Source: an uncultured Aequorivita sp.
GTDB taxonomy: Bacteria; Bacteroidota; Bacteroidia; Flavobacteriales; Flavobacteriaceae
Reading direction: 5' to 3'
Length of the DNA: 64,000 bases
NCBI GenBank assembly: GCA_937125455.1
Contig: CAKZLK010000040.1
Span: 1-64,000, forward strand
Position 1 is the first letter of the stretch, and each line of letters opens with the position of its first letter. The translations under genes were made by a program, and so were the position numbers. The notes below the pieces were generated by a model. That model made no database searches. It saw nothing but the letters and a program-made list of their open reading frames with translations, and had not been told where the DNA came from. Positions 1 through 8,441 of this stretch are shown here, piece after piece.

Positions 1-292
1 AAATAGAAAATGTGATCGTGTCATGTTTCCATAAATCTCTGAATCTTCCATTAATTTTATATTTCTCTAAAAACCCTGACACAAGTCTCTTATATGGATT
101 TCTACTAACTATAATTGTTGTATAATTTTCAATATCCTCGGGTAATACATTATTATAATCAGTAGGTAAATGAACTTGATTATCTATCTTATTATTTTCT
201 AAAAACCGAAATATTAATTTTACATGACTACATCCACACTTTGCAGACCAACCAAATAATACCTTTCTCTTCTTATCAACTAAAAAATGCAT
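1..292 (-). CDS. Sulfotransferase family protein (3' end cut by window edge)
   Basis: Reading the minus strand from an ATG at 290-292 gives 97 codons running off the window. The N-terminus holds a PAPS-binding-type 5' loop (FGWSAKCGCSHVK, about residues 13-25) and further on the 3'-phosphate loop VSRNPYKRLVSGF. These are the two hallmarks of the Sulfotransfer_2 family, which moves sulfate from PAPS to a sugar hydroxyl. It lies downstream of the polysaccharide locus and could act on the same glycan. The family is clear. The substrate is unknown, and the truncated C-terminus prevents any statement about total length. Confidence 0.75.
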   Translation of the reverse strand, partial: MHFLVDKKRKVLFGWSAKCGCSHVKLIFRFLENNKIDNQVHLPTDYNNVLPEDIENYTTIIVSRNPYKRLVSGFLEKYKINGRFRDLWKHDTITFSI

Positions 293-480
293 TATAAGTA
301 ATATATATATATTTAGCGGCTCGCCAACTTTAGAGTGAATAATTTCTAAGATTCTTGAGTGGTTTTGTAGAATCACGATGATTCCAATACAATTTAGATG
401 ATAAAATTCAATGGATAGATCCTCTTACCAAAGCAACCAGTTGTAAAGCTATGAATTGTCTAGATGTATACTGATTATTC

Positions 481-846
481 TTATTGCCAAACTCCCATCC
501 ACACCCCCCAATAGTGCACTACAACATAGAGGAAAAATATATATCCAAGCACGGCAACAAAAAGAGAAATCAAAACTGTATTGATGATTTTATTACGGTT
601 TCGTCTGGCTTGATCGAGCGAACAGATTCCTTTTTTACGAAAGTGAAAAATCAGTGCAATCAAAAGCAGTAACAACCCGACTCCACGAAAGACCCACTTG
701 TATTGACCATAAAATACATCTGCAAGCCCTGTCGCAAAACTCACACTCGCCAAACCAAGCATAACTAAGAGCAACGGACTCAGACAACACATACTCGCTA
801 TAAGAACTGGAATCGATGAGAGCTTAAATATTTCTTTGAATTTCAT
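481..846 (-). CDS. Small membrane protein, MerT-like
   Basis: A 121-residue protein with three or four predicted membrane segments. The first segment carries a vicinal cysteine pair followed by PLLLVMLGL (CCLSPLLLVMLGL, residues 20-32). That pattern is characteristic of the first helix of MerT-type mercuric or related metal transporters. A further cysteine lies in a cytoplasmic loop (KGICSLDQ). No merR, merP or merA is visible beside it, so metal transport is inferred only from the CC-P motif and topology. It could equally be an uncharacterised Bacteroidetes membrane protein. It is separated from the polysaccharide genes by a repeat-filled gap. Confidence 0.5.
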   Translation of the reverse strand: MKFKEIFKLSSIPVLIASMCCLSPLLLVMLGLASVSFATGLADVFYGQYKWVFRGVGLLLLLIALIFHFRKKGICSLDQARRNRNKIINTVLISLFVAVLGYIFFLYVVVHYWGVWMGVWQ

Positions 847-944
847 AAGATAATTCTAACACTCCTGAGTAATTAGAGTAGTGGGATGATGTCATAACTC
901 CTACATTTATTTGTTTTATTTTATTGGGAAAGAGAAGTAACATC

Positions 945-1252
945 CCCCTAAATATCCCTTCAAAGGGAGGGTTTGATTTGGGTTTACTATAGAAATTGCG
1001 TAATACATCCCTCCCAGCCTCCCTTCAAAGGGAGGAGCTTGATTTAAGTTTACTTCACAAATTGTAGTGAGAAAAAAGCCCCCTCTTCGAAGAGGGGGTT
1101 GGGGGGAGATGTTATTATGGGTTGAAATTGATGATTGCTAAACTCAATCATGAAAAACATCCCTCACACCATCTACTTCGACAGGCTCAGCACATCTCCT
1201 TCAAAGGGAGGTGTTTGATTTGTATCTAAATTATAATTGTAGTTAGAATTTT
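945..1252. repeat. Dispersed palindromic repeat block, left copy
   Basis: This non-coding block is built from imperfect hairpin units: CCTCCCTTCAAAGGGAGG-type stems and a perfect 20-bp palindrome at 1079-1098. The units are joined by recurring linkers (gcttgatttg, gggtttactatagaaattg, gaactcaatcatgaaaaaca). The same units in the same orientation, in a different order, occur at 52705-52994. The block occupies most of the 550-bp gap after the locus. It resembles REP/BIME-type elements, but I cannot assign it to a named family. Confidence 0.85.
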
Positions 1253-1342
1253 AATAAAATTAGCGGTTTACAAGGGTTTTGCAGTAGGAATTTAAGTGAG
1301 TGTAGAATTTGTAGGAAAAAAGGTCTGTTTTCCTACGGTTTA

Positions 1343-1378
1343 ATGGCTTTGCTATGACTTTACTATGGCTTTGCTATG
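1343..1378. repeat. Short 11-bp tandem repeat, about three copies
   Basis: Three near-identical 11-mers (TGGCTTTGCTA, TGACTTTACTA, TGGCTTTGCTA) lie just downstream of the last gene of the polysaccharide locus on the minus strand. No obvious hairpin followed by a T-run is present, so I do not call it a terminator. Confidence 0.6.
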
Positions 1379-1398
1379 GAGTATCCATAAATGGCTTG

Positions 1399-2790
1399 TT
1401 ATTGCCCCCTAAAAAAAACAATAGTACTCAGTGTTTTGATAATGATTGTAATATCCAAAAAAAGACTCCGATGCTTTATGTAATATAGATCGTATTGAAG
1501 CTTTTCAAGCGAATCCTCTTCGCTGGAGCCGTATTTTGCATTTACTTGTGCCCAGCCTGTAACACCTGGTTTTACAAGATGACGCACTTCATAAAAAGGT
1601 ATTTTCTCTTTTAAATCCTCTACAAATTCTGGGCGTTCAGGACGAGGGCCAATCACGCTCATTTCGCCTTTTATTACATTTATGAACTGTGGAATTTCAT
1701 CAAATCTTGATTTTCTTAAAAAACGACCGAATTTTGTAACACGGATGTCTTTTACTTTAGCAAATTGGGCACCATGCTTTTCTGCGTTAATAACCATACT
1801 CCTCAGTTTATAGATCTTGAAGTTTTTACCATTTTTCCCAACTCTTGTTTGGCTGTAAAACAATGGTCCACGGTTTGCAATTAAATTGCCTATTGCTAAA
1901 ATTGGCAATAGAATCAAACCAAATGACAGGCCTAGTAAAGAAAAAAATAAATCTAAAATTCTATTAAAGAACAAATAAAGTTTGTTTTGGTTGCTCCTAC
2001 TAAAAGGAAAGTAACGATAAAAATCCTTCTCTACATGCTGTACTGGAATACGGTGGGTCAATTCTTCATATACCTGGGTATATTCACGTATGGGAATTCC
2101 GTTTTCAAGCAATTTTATCAACTTGTTGTTAAGCTCAACAGTCATTCCCTCAGAAAGCGGTGTGCCAACTACTATTTCTGAAATGGTCATTTCGTCAGTC
2201 AACATAGCGATATCTTCAATAGCAATAGAATCTATTTCAAGATTATTGACAATTGTTCCGTCATAAGGAGCCGTATTAAAATAGCCTATAACCCTGTAAT
2301 TCGGATCAGACTTTTGAAGAGAGGCTATAATTGCATCTACATCACGAGCATGGGCAATCAAAATTACTCTTTTATAAAAACGCGGTGCTGAAATAAGAAT
2401 AATATACGCATACCTCCAAACCAACATTGCTACATTGATTGCCAAAAAGAAATAGACAATCTGCAATCGGTTGGAAGGCAGCATAGGAGTGTAAAATGGC
2501 GTCAACAAATAGAATAACACTGTAACAGAAGAAGTAACTATAACGTTTTTTACAACAACGTCAAACTTGCTTGCTTTATGAAGGTTGTACAATTCAAAAA
2601 TAGTGGCGAAAACAGTCAGATAGGCAGCCAAAACAATAGACCAAACCCAATGTTCTGAATTGATTTTAAAGTAATCGAAATTAAAAACAACACCTACCAA
2701 ATACAACAGCAACAAAACGAAGACAATATCCAGGATACGGAGCAGTATCTTTCTTTCGGAAATGTCAAAATGGATGCTGTTTTTAGACAT
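1399..2790 (-). CDS. Polyprenyl-phosphate sugar-1-phosphate transferase (initiating PNPT, WcaJ/WbaP type)
   Basis: This 463-residue protein has the standard architecture. Four N-terminal membrane helices lie at about residues 14-130. A Rossmann-like CoA_binding_3 region spans about 140-240. A membrane hairpin at 271-305 leads into the catalytic bacterial sugar transferase domain. Key motifs are KLRSM (328-332), the DE pair at 364-365, GPRPERP (381-387) and a YDLYYIK motif near 433. The family transfers a sugar-1-phosphate from a nucleotide sugar to undecaprenyl phosphate at the inner membrane, the first step of lipid-linked repeat-unit assembly. It is the most distal gene of the minus-strand locus. 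The first sugar cannot be read from sequence. Confidence 0.93.
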   Translation of the reverse strand: MSKNSIHFDISERKILLRILDIVFVLLLLYLVGVVFNFDYFKINSEHWVWSIVLAAYLTVFATIFELYNLHKASKFDVVVKNVIVTSSVTVLFYLLTPFYTPMLPSNRLQIVYFFLAINVAMLVWRYAYIILISAPRFYKRVILIAHARDVDAIIASLQKSDPNYRVIGYFNTAPYDGTIVNNLEIDSIAIEDIAMLTDEMTISEIVVGTPLSEGMTVELNNKLIKLLENGIPIREYTQVYEELTHRIPVQHVEKDFYRYFPFSRSNQNKLYLFFNRILDLFFSLLGLSFGLILLPILAIGNLIANRGPLFYSQTRVGKNGKNFKIYKLRSMVINAEKHGAQFAKVKDIRVTKFGRFLRKSRFDEIPQFINVIKGEMSVIGPRPERPEFVEDLKEKIPFYEVRHLVKPGVTGWAQVNAKYGSSEEDSLEKLQYDLYYIKHRSLFLDITIIIKTLSTIVFFRGQ

Positions 2791-2859
2791 ATTTTTGGTT
2801 CTTAGTTTGTTGTTTGTGAATTGTGATTCAATATTAAAAGTTCTAAAAGCATCTCATAA

Positions 2860-2998
2860 TTAACCACAAAGGTCACAATGTTTTCACAAAGCTCACAAAG
2901 ATGTGCCATAGTAGCCTTTGTGCTTTCTTAGTGTTCTTTGTGGTTTTTTTAATTTAATCGGTTTTCGGTTTAACTGACAACCCAAAACCGACAACATC
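2860..2998. repeat. CACAAAG-type degenerate repeat with a heptamer tail
   Basis: This gap contains several copies of a 7-9 bp CACAAAG(N) unit on both strands (cacaaaggt, cacaaagct, then ctttgtgctt and ctttgtggtt). A short stretch of GTTTTCG/GTTGTCG-like heptamers follows at 2958-2998, close to the next stop codon. The same unit recurs at 6992-7030 and 8207-8280. No coding potential is seen. Confidence 0.7.
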
Positions 2999-3021
2999 TT
3001 TCCCTCAAATTTACTCAAATT

Positions 3022-4044
3022 TCACTCATCCAAAACCTTCATCCAACTATGCTTCACTTTCTCCCAATCAAATTCTTCCATTTTGGTTCTAGCTTTTTTT
3101 GCTAACTCTTGGGCTATTAAGGGTTTTGCTATTAAACCCTCAATTGCCACCACAAAGGCTTCTGGATTATTCGGGGGAACCAATATACCATCGAGATTAT
3201 TTTCAATTAAAAAAGGCAAGCCGCCTACATTTGTAGAAATAACAGGCATTCCCAAAGCCATCGCTTCCATAACGCTTACTGGCATATTGTCAAAATTAGT
3301 GGTATTAATGAAAATATCAAACTCTTTGGAAAGGACTATCCAGGCTTCTTTTTGCAACATGCCGGTAAAACTTATGGGCAGGTGTAATTCCTCGGCCACT
3401 TTTTCACATTGTTTTAGCGAGCCATCTTTGTCTGGGCCAACCATACAGAGGGAAACATCTATTTTTCTTTGTTTTAGTATTTCAACGATTTCCAGTGCCA
3501 ACAATGGATTGTATATTTCTGAAAAGGAGCGCACCCATAAAAGCTTTGGTTTTACTGATTCCCGAAGCTGAAAAGGATAGTTTTTTATTTCTATTGTGTT
3601 CGGGATATAAGTTAAGTTGTGAAAACCTGCTATGTTAAATTGCTGCATCATAAACTTTGAAGGCGCCACATTTGTGTGTGCCTTTCCAAAAAGTTTATTG
3701 CTCAAACCTTTACTCTTTAGTAATCTACTAGGCAGATTGCCCCCATGCAATATTGGAATGTAGGGTAGTTTGAAAAATTTACACAACATCGCAACAATCA
3801 CAGCATAGTAATAATTCTGGGTACTGTAGGTGTCTATAAGAACTAGATCAACTCGCTTCCTATTAATGAATGTGGTAAAAACCATATCCAACATTCGAAA
3901 TAGTTTGTTTTTTTTTGACGATACCGATATAACTGTATATCCTTCCCATTGCAGTTTAACTGACAAGGAATCTATGGCCGCGGGAGGTTTTCCGTGAACA
4001 GCTAATTTATTTCCTATGTAGAGCAGGTTTTTTCTTGGGTGCAT
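3022..4044 (-). CDS. Glycosyltransferase family 4 (GT-B fold)
   Basis: This 340-residue protein has an N-terminal acceptor half and a C-terminal donor half from about residue 165. The donor region reads NFDNMPVSVMEAMALGMPVIS with D252 and E260 in the EX7E positions, so the first glutamate is replaced by aspartate. GGLPFLIE follows, which is typical of GT4 enzymes. It would add one sugar from an NDP-sugar to the growing lipid-linked chain on the cytoplasmic face. Its ATG lies 38 bp inside the upstream polymerase-like gene, indicating co-translation. Donor and linkage are not predictable. Confidence 0.9.
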   Translation of the reverse strand: MHPRKNLLYIGNKLAVHGKPPAAIDSLSVKLQWEGYTVISVSSKKNKLFRMLDMVFTTFINRKRVDLVLIDTYSTQNYYYAVIVAMLCKFFKLPYIPILHGGNLPSRLLKSKGLSNKLFGKAHTNVAPSKFMMQQFNIAGFHNLTYIPNTIEIKNYPFQLRESVKPKLLWVRSFSEIYNPLLALEIVEILKQRKIDVSLCMVGPDKDGSLKQCEKVAEELHLPISFTGMLQKEAWIVLSKEFDIFINTTNFDNMPVSVMEAMALGMPVISTNVGGLPFLIENNLDGILVPPNNPEAFVVAIEGLIAKPLIAQELAKKARTKMEEFDWEKVKHSWMKVLDE

Positions 4045-5332
4045 AATCTAGATTCAACAAACATAAGGCATATATAAAAGCTGGGGCGGCAATCCGCATG
4101 GAGGAGTGTGCAATGGTAAGGCCCCAAAAGAGAAGAAAGGGAAAGAAATAGATGTTTTTTCTCCCGTTCATTTTTGTAATCAGTGGGGCGAAAACAAGCA
4201 CTAATAAGGCAAATATTCCAAAGACTCCGTGTTCTGAAAGCATACGGGATATTTCGTTGTGGGTAGGAAGCTCTATTCCCAATTCAGCTTCAAAATAAGT
4301 TTTTACTTGCCCTACTCCAACTCCCAAAATAGGACTTCCTTTAAATGCGTCAATCTCAGTTTCAAGTAAATCCACTCGACCCGTCGTAACATCATCCTTT
4401 TTTCTTCCCAACGCATCTTCGTTAGCATATCTATTTCCGATAAGTCCTCCCGTTTGAAAAATAGTAAAAGTCCAAATAGCCAATGTCACTGCAACTATTC
4501 CTAATAGTTTAAAACTAATTTTCGCCTTGTTTTTTAAACTTGTTGAAAAGTAAATAAATACAACAAACACAATCGACATAACAACCGCAACCAAAACTCC
4601 GCCTCGGGAAAAAGTCAACAACGCCCGGTATCCCATTAAGATTAAAAAGAACATCATGGCCCACTGCACCAAAACGTTTTTATAGGGAATAAGCAATCGA
4701 CTTAACAATATGAAAACTCCGAGACCCAAGACTGTAGCCACCTGGTTTGGACCATATCCTCCCGAAACTGCAGAATTGGAAGCCGTATTTGTAATTACCT
4801 CGCGAATATCAGGTGAATATAAAACAATATATATTGTCATACTTATTAATGGATAAACAATATAATCCAAAACCTTTAAAAAGCTACTCAGCGTAATTGT
4901 TCTACCAAAAATAAAAACAGAAGACACACATAAGCATAGAGGGCCGCTAAGATTAAAAAGTACAGCAGTTCTAAAGTTAGTATCATAACTTATAAGTTCA
5001 TAAGATACTAAAACTCCTGGCAAAAGAAGCAACAAGTATAGTACATAGGGAAATGCATTTTTTTTAAAGCCTAAGTAAAATATACCCATTAGCGAAAAAA
5101 CCATTATTGCATATTTTCCTGTTTCATAAAATATAAAAGCTTTTGTCATTCTAAAGAAAACCTCAGCACCAGTAAAATAACCACATGCCAACAATACATT
5201 CAATTCCTTATTTTTTTTTGAAATAATCTGCCAACAGAAATAAGCAAATACAATCAGCATATATAAATATATAGCAGAAGAATTCAAAGAAGCTATTACG
5301 CCTATCCCAATATGAAAAAGGATGGCGTGCAA
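4007..5332 (-). CDS. O-antigen polymerase/ligase-like membrane protein (Wzy/WaaL superfamily)
   Basis: A 441-residue polytopic protein with about ten to twelve hydrophobic segments. It carries a long loop near residues 305-365 containing GRVDLLETEIDAFKGSPILG, GVGVGQ and a PTHN motif followed by E, the pattern of the Wzy_C (O-antigen ligase) family. Members either polymerise lipid-linked repeat units or ligate chains to an acceptor in the periplasm. The predicted start is TTG at 5332, because the first ATG is only at residue 25 within a membrane segment. It is encoded next to the initiating transferase, so a polymerase role is the simpler reading. No Wzx flippase is visible in the window. Confidence 0.8.
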   Translation of the reverse strand: MHAILFHIGIGVIASLNSSAIYLYMLIVFAYFCWQIISKKNKELNVLLACGYFTGAEVFFRMTKAFIFYETGKYAIMVFSLMGIFYLGFKKNAFPYVLYLLLLLPGVLVSYELISYDTNFRTAVLFNLSGPLCLCVSSVFIFGRTITLSSFLKVLDYIVYPLISMTIYIVLYSPDIREVITNTASNSAVSGGYGPNQVATVLGLGVFILLSRLLIPYKNVLVQWAMMFFLILMGYRALLTFSRGGVLVAVVMSIVFVVFIYFSTSLKNKAKISFKLLGIVAVTLAIWTFTIFQTGGLIGNRYANEDALGRKKDDVTTGRVDLLETEIDAFKGSPILGVGVGQVKTYFEAELGIELPTHNEISRMLSEHGVFGIFALLVLVFAPLITKMNGRKNIYFFPFLLFWGLTIAHSSMRIAAPAFIYALCLLNLDYAPKKKPALHRK

Positions 5333-5377
5333 TGGTTTGATATTTTGAAGTAACTGAGATTTGATAATAGAATTTAT

Positions 5378-6496
5378 TTAATTTAAAATCTCTGCTTTAA
5401 TTCTGTGTTGATAATTTTCAAAGGTAAAATCTTTTACCACTATATGTGAATTCTTGGCTTTTGTTTTTAGACTTAGTGAGTCCATTAAAATCACTTGACT
5501 CAAAAGTTGCTTTAATCCCGCTGCTGTGCATGGATTTACTATAAATCCATTTATTTGGTTGATATATTGTCCAATACTTGATACAGCCGATACTATTGGC
5601 AAGCAGCCAAAGTTCATCGCTTCGGCAATAACCTTTGGAAACCCTTCCGAGGCCGTACTTGGTAGCATTAAAAATTGAGCGTTTTTATAAATCTCAAAAA
5701 CCTCTTGCCTTTCCAAAAAGCCATGAAATACGACAGGTAATCCAAAACCGTCAGACTGTTTTTGATAATCAGTCATCTTTTCCCCATTCCCAATAAAATG
5801 AATGGCTTTAACCTTTTCCAAAGAATCTTGGTTTCTAAAAGCATCTATAATGCGCTGCACGCCTTTGGCATCTTCCAGTCTGCCGACAAAACAAAAAGTA
5901 AAAGGTGGTTCAAACAATTTATTCTGGGTTACTTCCAGCCCTTCTTCCCTTTCTTTTTTGGTAAGGCAAGGATTCTCAAAAGTCAGACAATGTTTAGGTT
6001 GTGCTGGCCAAGTACCATTGATAGTAACTTTTCGTTTTTGGTGTTTTAGCATCCATCGCTGCAGTGCATACCCTAAAGGTGGATTTTCTTGATTCCAGTT
6101 ACCAGCATATTTAAACCACCCTTTTTTATTGCTGAAAAATGTGAGATAGGGTATCAAAAAAACGCCAATTCCTGTCGGTGCTCGTAACTGGAAAACATCC
6201 ACATTTTTTAGTGTCTTCCTAACTATGGATACAATTTTGGGAATATGTAATACAGTTTTCAACTTTGCTCCTATCCCCTCTCCTCCAACAGGTTTTAAAG
6301 GCACAAATTTTATTTTGGAAGAAGTATAAGGCAAAGAACTTGGTGGTGGAGTACCCGAATGTAAAAAAGCAACGTGGTATATTTCCTCAAAATCCTGGGC
6401 TAAATGATTGATTTCACTAACTGTAGGCCCCCAACCAACAATGGTGCCATCGGGTTGCTTGTAGTGTTCTGTGTGGGAGATTATTGTTAGTTTCAT
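5378..6496 (-). CDS. Glycosyltransferase family 4
   Basis: 372 residues. The C-terminal GT-B donor domain starts near residue 200 (FCFVGRLEDAKGVQ), and the EX7E motif is intact at E284 and E292 (SEGFPKVIAEAM). The N-terminus is longer and more hydrophilic than in its neighbour, and contains a tryptophan-rich stretch (YAGNWNQENPP). It lies 45 bp upstream of the polymerase-like gene on the same strand. Its own upstream gap is filled by CGCAAAG-type repeats and the broken GxxExxY gene, so it may need a separate promoter, though none is obvious. Confidence 0.9.
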   Translation of the reverse strand: MKLTIISHTEHYKQPDGTIVGWGPTVSEINHLAQDFEEIYHVAFLHSGTPPPSSLPYTSSKIKFVPLKPVGGEGIGAKLKTVLHIPKIVSIVRKTLKNVDVFQLRAPTGIGVFLIPYLTFFSNKKGWFKYAGNWNQENPPLGYALQRWMLKHQKRKVTINGTWPAQPKHCLTFENPCLTKKEREEGLEVTQNKLFEPPFTFCFVGRLEDAKGVQRIIDAFRNQDSLEKVKAIHFIGNGEKMTDYQKQSDGFGLPVVFHGFLERQEVFEIYKNAQFLMLPSTASEGFPKVIAEAMNFGCLPIVSAVSSIGQYINQINGFIVNPCTAAGLKQLLSQVILMDSLSLKTKAKNSHIVVKDFTFENYQHRIKAEILN

Positions 6497-6509
6497 GATT
6501 GGGAGGCAT

Positions 6510-6605
6510 TTGGTTTACCGCAAAGTCGCAAAGGACGCAAAGGTTTTTTTTCTGCGCTCTCTGCGCCTCTGCGGTGAGAAATAATACCGCAAAGACGGAG
6601 AGGAC
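6510..6605. repeat. CGCAAAG/GCGCAGAG-type inverted repeat
   Basis: The unit accgcaaagtcgcaaagg is followed by ctgcgctctctgcgcctctg and then accgcaaagacggagagg, so the two halves can pair. A closely related sequence stands alone at 58903-58972. Here it fills the gap between the GxxExxY pseudogene and the next glycosyltransferase. Confidence 0.75.
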
Positions 6606-6611
6606 ACTGAG

Positions 6612-6990
6612 TTATAAATTATTTACTATTCTTTTAAGTCCATCAACCAATTTTACTGAATTGAAGTTGATTAAAAGTCCAAGTTTAATATCTCTCAGTT
6701 TTAGATAAGTTAATAATTGAGCGGTATGAATAGGAGCCAAATTATCAACGGATTTAATTTCGATAATCACTTTATTCTCTACAATCATATCTATTCTATA
6801 ACCTGCATTTAGTTTTATTTCCTTGTAAACCACGGGTAATGGCACTTGTTGTTTTACTTCTAGACCCATCGCTTTTTAATTCGTGGGTCAAACAAACTTC
6901 ATAGGTACTTTCCAAAAGTCCAGGTCCCAATTGTTTATGAACCTCTATGCAAGCACCTATAATTTTTGAAGTTAATTCATTTTCTGTCAT
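6612..6990 (-). pseudogene. GxxExxY family protein (PD-(D/E)XK nuclease-like), broken by a one-base frameshift
   Basis: The N-terminal frame (start 6990) gives the diagnostic GLLESTY motif. The C-terminal frame (to 6612) gives RID, then IEIKS, then QLLTYL, the PD-(D/E)XK-type core. The frames separate at a run of five A on the minus strand near 6875-6880. Removing one A joins HELKA to [12 protein letters not shown] and restores a normal protein of about 125 residues. So there is either a real +1 insertion or a sequencing error. Family members are small, sporadic and of unknown function. The gene is enclosed on both sides by CGCAAAG or CACAAAG repeats. Confidence 0.85.
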
Positions 6991-6991
6991 A

Positions 6992-7030
6992 ATTTTTTTT
7001 TCTGTGCACTCTGTGTCTTTGTGGTTTTCT
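6992..7030. repeat. Short CACAAAG-type repeat on the 5' side of the GxxExxY gene
   Basis: The run ctgtgcactctgtgtctttgtggttttctc is the reverse form of the CACAAAG unit seen at 2860 and 8207. It closes the other side of the GxxExxY gene and ends against the stop codon of the next glycosyltransferase. Confidence 0.6.
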
Positions 7031-7034
7031 CTGA

Positions 7035-8123
7035 TTAATATTTTAATATTTCAATATACAATCTAATCACTTTTTCCCAAGTAAAATCTTGCGACCATTT
7101 TTTTGCACTTTGGGAATAGGTTTCGTAATTATTTAATATTTCTTCTAATGCAGATTTAAAATGCTTTGGGTCTTTATTGTTAATCAACTTCCCAGAAGAT
7201 CCATCTTTTATTGCATCTTCAATACCACAACCCAAAGCCCCAATTGCTGGAACACCAAGAGCGTTGGCTTCCAAAATAGCAATTCCAAAGCCTTCGGAAT
7301 CACCAGTTTGGGTGGTTTCGCTCAGCATTACAAAAACATCGGCTCGTTGAAGCAATTCAATTTTTTCTTCATCAGAAACTTTTCCATAAAAAACAATAGC
7401 ATGTTCAACACCTAAATGTAATCCTAATTTTTCCAAACGCTCCTTTTCCGTAGGGATACCAACAATATGATATTTAAGGTCTGGATACTGCTTTAAAAGC
7501 AACGGCAGTGCATTGATAACATTGTGCTGCCCTTTGCGTTGCGTAACGTTGCCTACGGTTATTATAATTAGGATGGGTTCATTTTTTACCTTGATAGCAG
7601 AAGATGCTTCCAAATCAAAACCGTTAGGAATAACGGTTATATTTTTCAATGAAAGATGCGAAATTAATGATCTTGTATAGTTACTTACTGCAATTATTTT
7701 ATCAAAACGTTTCAGCGACCAATCCGTAAGTTTTCGTTGCATCATGTTTGGAAGCCGTATTTCACTTCCGTGAATGATTGCAACAAACTCCTTTTTAAAG
7801 AATAGGGAAAGTAAAGCTCCCAACCAAAGGGAAAACTTACCCGAGCATATTACGATTTCAGTTTGCCGAGTTAATGAAAATGCAGTGCTGATACGTTTTA
7901 AATAACTAAAAAATATTATTTTTTTCCTCGGAATCCGTATCACTTCAAAAGTTAGATTCCTATCAAACTCCTGTTCATCCTCTCCGCTTTCTGAACGGGT
8001 ATCACATACCAACTGCACTTCAAAACCATTCTTCTGCAAACCTTTCGCCAGATTATAGGCATGATTGCCTATACCGCCGGGCTGGGGAGGGAATTCGGAG
8101 GTGAGTATGAGGATTTTGATCAT
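7035..8123 (-). CDS. Glycosyltransferase family 4
   Basis: 362 residues. The N-terminal glycine loop [16 protein letters not shown] lies at about residues 12-27, the hinge motif VIPNGFD near 164-170 and EX7E at E277 and E285 ([12 protein letters not shown]). This is a textbook GT4 retaining enzyme with both nucleotide-sugar and acceptor loops conserved. Unusually, the nucleotides immediately upstream of its ATG are a heptamer repeat (8124-8182) rather than a spacer with a ribosome-binding site. Translation initiation therefore occurs at the edge of a tandem array. Confidence 0.92.
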   Translation of the reverse strand: MIKILILTSEFPPQPGGIGNHAYNLAKGLQKNGFEVQLVCDTRSESGEDEQEFDRNLTFEVIRIPRKKIIFFSYLKRISTAFSLTRQTEIVICSGKFSLWLGALLSLFFKKEFVAIIHGSEIRLPNMMQRKLTDWSLKRFDKIIAVSNYTRSLISHLSLKNITVIPNGFDLEASSAIKVKNEPILIIITVGNVTQRKGQHNVINALPLLLKQYPDLKYHIVGIPTEKERLEKLGLHLGVEHAIVFYGKVSDEEKIELLQRADVFVMLSETTQTGDSEGFGIAILEANALGVPAIGALGCGIEDAIKDGSSGKLINNKDPKHFKSALEEILNNYETYSQSAKKWSQDFTWEKVIRLYIEILKY

Positions 8124-8182
8124 TGTCAGTTGTCGGTTGTCGGTTGTGGGTTGTCAGTTTTGGGTTGTTGGTTGTTGGTTTT
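8124..8182. repeat. Degenerate heptamer array (GTTGTCG/GTTGTGG type) touching the start codon
   Basis: About eight 7-bp units follow directly after the ATG complement at 8121-8123: GTTGTCG, GTTGTCG, GTTGTGG, GTTGTCA, GTTTTGG, GTTGTTG, GTTGTTG. On the transcribed strand the sequence before the ATG therefore reads as CAACCGA-like units. The same geometry recurs at 42598. Confidence 0.85.
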
Positions 8183-8206
8183 GATATTTAATTTTTAATA
8201 GGTGCG

Positions 8207-8280
8207 TTTTTTAACCACAAAGAACACGAAGCTATCCACAAAGGGCACAAAGGGTGTTTCTTTAAGAACTTTGTGTTTTC
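8207..8280. repeat. CACAAAG-type degenerate repeat
   Basis: Units accacaaagaacacgaag, ccacaaagggcacaaagg and aactttgtgttttcc are related to those at 2860-2952. With the heptamer arrays on either side (8124-8182 and 8411-8441), repeats occupy more than half of this 300-bp gap. The remainder (8281-8410) shows no gene I can support. Confidence 0.65.
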
Positions 8281-8410
8281 CATGCATCAAGCATCCAGAT
8301 TCTTTATCATCGTGCCTTACTGTAATTTTTTCGACTCCAAACGACAGGAGATAATCCATCGGCTTCGCTCAGGGTACAATTTTCATCTTGGAACTTGTAC
8401 CTTATACAGA

Positions 8411-8441
8411 GAACCGACAACCGATAACTCACAACCGATCA
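8411..8441. repeat. Heptamer array overlapping a stop codon
   Basis: On the minus strand this reads as GTTGTGA, GTTATCG, GTTGTCG, GTTC. The TGA stop of the glycosyltransferase ending at 8429 lies inside the first unit, so the last codons (ending D-R-L-stop) are partly made of repeat sequence. Confidence 0.75.
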
